Shown here: positions 61,390 through 64,000 of the stretch, piece after piece
Layout of the letters: the number at the start of each line of letters is the position of its first letter
How positions within the stretch are numbered: position 1 is the stretch's first letter
Assembly: GCA_948144175.1 (NCBI GenBank)
Contig: CANXME010002181.1
Location: forward strand, 310,001 to 374,000
Source of the DNA: Closterium sp. NIES-65
Taxonomy: Eukaryota > Streptophyta > Zygnematophyceae > Desmidiales > Closteriaceae
DNA length: 64,000 nt
Reading direction: 5' to 3'
Program-made: the position numbers and the translations under genes
The notes under the pieces: model-generated
The model's database searches: none
Seen by the model: the letters and a program-made list of their open reading frames with translations, nothing else
Told to the model about the DNA's origin: nothing

Positions 61390-64000
61390 ATGGCTACCCC
61401 CAGTGTCCTCACCTTCGACGCTGAGGGCAGAGCCATAGACTTTGACGTGTGGGTAGACGACCTGCTGCTTTTCCTACAGTGCGACAGAGCTGACGGCCTC
61501 TCTCTCTTTGATCTCACTTCTGGTGCCTCTCCCGCCCCTGCTGCTACTGAGGATGCCACTGTTCGCTCAGTGTGGGCCACACGCGATGCTGCTGCACGTC
61601 TTGCTGTGCGTCGCCACCTCCCTCCCTCTGAGCGTGCACACTTTGGGTCGTACAAGAGTGCTCAGACCTTGTACGACGCCGTTATTGCACGCTACTCCAC
61701 CCCTGCCACTGCTGCACTGAGCCGCCTCATGCTACCGTACCTCTTTCCCGACCTTGCTTCCTTTGCCACAGTCGCCGACCTCATTACCCACCTGCGCACT
61801 AGTGACGCTCGCTTCCGCGCTGCGCTTCCTGCTGAGTTCTGCGCCAAGAACCCCCCCCCCCCCAGTACTTCACTCTCTACTACATTGTCGCCCGCCTCCC
61901 TGACTCCCTTCGCGGAGTCAGGGACGACTTACTCTCAGTCTGCCCCACCACTCTCATTGTTGACCTCCTCGAGAAGTCCCCCCTAGCAGCCGAGAAGAGC
62001 ATTCTCGCTGTAGGGGCCTCTCGTGGTGACCCGCGCACCCCCATCTTTGAGGGGTGTTCCCCCTCCCCCCTCCTGCCCTCTGTCGCCTCTACTGCTACGG
62101 CCGACCTAGTTGGTTTTGAGTCGGTCGGCGCGGCGTCTGCCCCCAGTGGGAGACGTCGCTCTGGCAAGGGCAAGGGGGGCAGGAGCGGTGGTGGCGGCGG
62201 CGGGGGCGGTGGAGGCGGCGGTGGAGGCAGCGGAGGAGGTGGGGGTGGTAGCGGGAGTGGTGGCAGGGGTGGAGGTGTCAGCGGCGGCAGTGGAGGCGGG
62301 GGTGGCAGCGGCGGTGGTGGTGGGAGTGGAGGTGGAGGCGGCGGTGGCGGCAGCGACGGTGGGAGTGGCGGTGGCAGCGGAGGTGGTGGCGGCCGTGGCG
62401 GAGGAGGCGGCGGAGGAGGTCGTGGCTCATCGCAGAGGAGTGGCTCCGGTGGCGGTCAGCGCCAGCAGCAGCGGCAGCAGCGTGGTCAGGAGACCCTCTC
62501 CACACAGCAGCTCCGTGAGTGGTACACTGCACGTCAGAGGGGTGGGGGTACTGGTCCGTGCACCTACGTCTTGCGCACTGGCGACCGTGCGGGTGAGCCG
62601 TGTGGTGGGCCACACTCCGCCCAGCGCTGCTTCGGCCGCCTGACTGACGCTTGGCGCCGCCAGTTTCCTGACGCCTCTGAGATCCCTCGCTGGGACCAGC
62701 TGTCTAGGGCAGGAGTAGCTATCTTTGATCTTGACTTTGATGCTATTCTTGCTGCCATGTATGCTGTGACTATTAGTGGGGAGGGTGACTGTTACCGGTG
62801 TTTCCTGCCCGACCCAGGCATTGGTACTGCGGCTCTAGGTGCTGTTGAGGCTGCTGCTCCAGGTGCTGGTGAGGCTGTCGCTCTAGGTGCCAGTGAGTCT
62901 GTGTCCTCAGGTGCTGGTGAGTCTGCTCTCTCAGGTACTGCGTCGGCTCCGCCCTCTCTCACCTTCACTCTTGACTCAGGGGCGTCTCGCTCCTTCTTTC
63001 GAGACCGCACCACACTCACACCGCTTAGTCGGCCAGTGGCGGTCTCCCTGGCGGACCCCTCTGGGGGTCCTGTTCTGGCTCGCTACTCCACTGTCCTGCC
63101 GTGCCCTGCGGTCCCGTCTGGCGCTCTGTCCGGTCTCTACCTCCCCTCGTTCTCTACGAACTTGGTGGCGGGTGCTGACCTACAGGATGCGGGGGTCGAC
63201 CAGTTCACCCCTGCACGCCGACGGGACACCCACTGCACGGACGCGGACACGGGTCGACACTTGACCACGTTCACACGTGGGCCGGGGTCGAGCCTGTACA
63301 CACTCACTGTTCCGTCTCCTCCTCCTGCGTCTGGTCAGGTAGCTGCGTCGGGTCAGGTGTTTGCTGCAGCGTCCAGGTCTGGTCCTGAGTCTGCCCCCTG
63401 CTCGTGTCGCCTCCTGTCCCACGAGACCCTCCTGTGGCACCACAGGATGGGTCACCCCTCCCTGCCTTGTCTCCGGGGCATGGCCTCTCGCCTTCTTGTC
63501 TCTGGCCTTCCCCGGTCCCTCCCTCCCCTTCCTCCGGGGCCTGGCCCTCCCTGTGTCCCCTGTGTCGAGGGTCGCCTGCGGGCTACCCCTCACTCCTCCC
63601 CGTTTCCTCCGACGGAGGCCCCGATGCAGACGCTTCACATGGACGTGTGGGGCCCAGCCCGCGTCCGTGGACAGGGTCACGAGCGCTACTTCCTGCTGGT
63701 GGTTGACGACTACTCGCGTTACACCACAGTCTTCCCCTTGCGCAGCAAGGGTGAGGTCACTGAGGTGTTGATCGACTGGATCCGCGCAGCTCGTCTCCAG
63801 CTCAGGCGGAGCTTCGGCTCGGACTTTCCTGTTTTGCGTCTGCACTCGGACAGAGGCGGAGAGTTCTCCTCCGGCCTTCTGCGAGCCTACTGTCGGGCAC
63901 GAGGCATCCGCCAGACCTTCACGCTTCCGGACTCTCCACAGCAGAATGGGATTGCTGAGCGCCGCATCGGCATTGTCATGGACGTCGCCCGTACGTCCAT
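61390..64000 (+). pseudogene. Cop-8 gag-pol polyprotein, 5' part, one C-run frameshift
   Basis: ATG at 61390 (MATPSVLTFD). A C run of about 13 at 61851-61863 shifts frame. From about 61866 the family frame (YFTLYYIVARLPD) appears open to the end of the window. It contains a glycine-rich tract (about 62180-62430), finger-like CTYVLRTGDRAGEPC..H..C near 62560, protease DSGAS (about 62975), pre-integrase HHRMGH..CVPC and the integrase core up to the region after its catalytic Glu. No other lesion is seen. If the run length is an assembly error this part would be intact. Confidence 0.9.

Larger units (their letters stand above)
60230..64000 (+). mobile_element. Cop-8: 5' part of a Ty1/Copia element, cut by the window end
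   Basis: 5' LTR 60230-60364 (135 bp, TG..CA), PBS at 60365, leader to about 61340, and gag-pol from 61390 to beyond 64000. The 3' LTR and duplication lie outside the window. It is closest to the 5' half of Cop-5. Confidence 0.93.

Overview
The window is eukaryotic nuclear DNA, almost all of it transposable elements and one large minisatellite. It is most likely from the green lineage. The evidence is Ty1/Copia elements whose primer-binding sites match plant initiator tRNA-Met, a Ty3/Gypsy element with a C-terminal chromodomain (chromovirus), long-TIR Mutator-like elements with 9-bp target duplications, and an intronless PLOD-type glycosyltransferase. A streptophyte alga or early land plant would fit, but I cannot place the species. 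The glycosyltransferase (29060-30502, minus) is the only convincing host gene.

Layout, using my own element names. 1-404: 5' end of minus-strand Cop-1. 405-1327: small minisatellite and unassigned sequence. 1328-2793 and 22405-28535: two arms of one 22-bp minisatellite. It was split by Cop-2 (2794-22404, plus), itself split by the chromovirus Gyp-1 (3685-17189, minus), itself split by Cop-3 (8396-15751, plus). All three insertions have perfect 5-bp target duplications, and LTR divergence falls from outside to inside (several percent, about 1%, zero), as the nesting order requires. 29060-30502: glycosyltransferase.

30607-32929: MULE-1, a Mutator-like element with a perfect 9-bp duplication, starting about 105 bp upstream of the glycosyltransferase start codon. 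Its interior is the 5' end of a minus-strand Copia (Cop-4). 33044-40624: Cop-5 (plus). 40793-56719: MULE-2, same family, another perfect 9-bp duplication. It carries Cop-6 (minus, 41356-48602) between its arms and Cop-7 (plus, 49219-56647) inside its right arm. 57346-60042: decayed chromovirus fragment Gyp-2. 60230-64000: 5' part of Cop-8 (plus), running off the window. Between the glycosyltransferase start and 56728 only about 350 bp is not assignable to mobile DNA.

Cop-1 and Cop-3 to Cop-8 form one family: very short LTRs (128-136 bp), an initiator-Met-like PBS, a GC-rich repeat-filled leader of about 0.8-1.1 kb, and a gag-pol with a long glycine-rich tract. Immediately 3' of the PBS all seven copies can fold a small hairpin whose stem changes in a compensatory way between copies. 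This is the most novel functional signal I found. Cop-2 is a different Copia lineage with 583-585 bp LTRs and two classical CCHC knuckles. No complete gag-pol in the window is free of lesions, but several lesions sit in C homopolymers and could be assembly errors.
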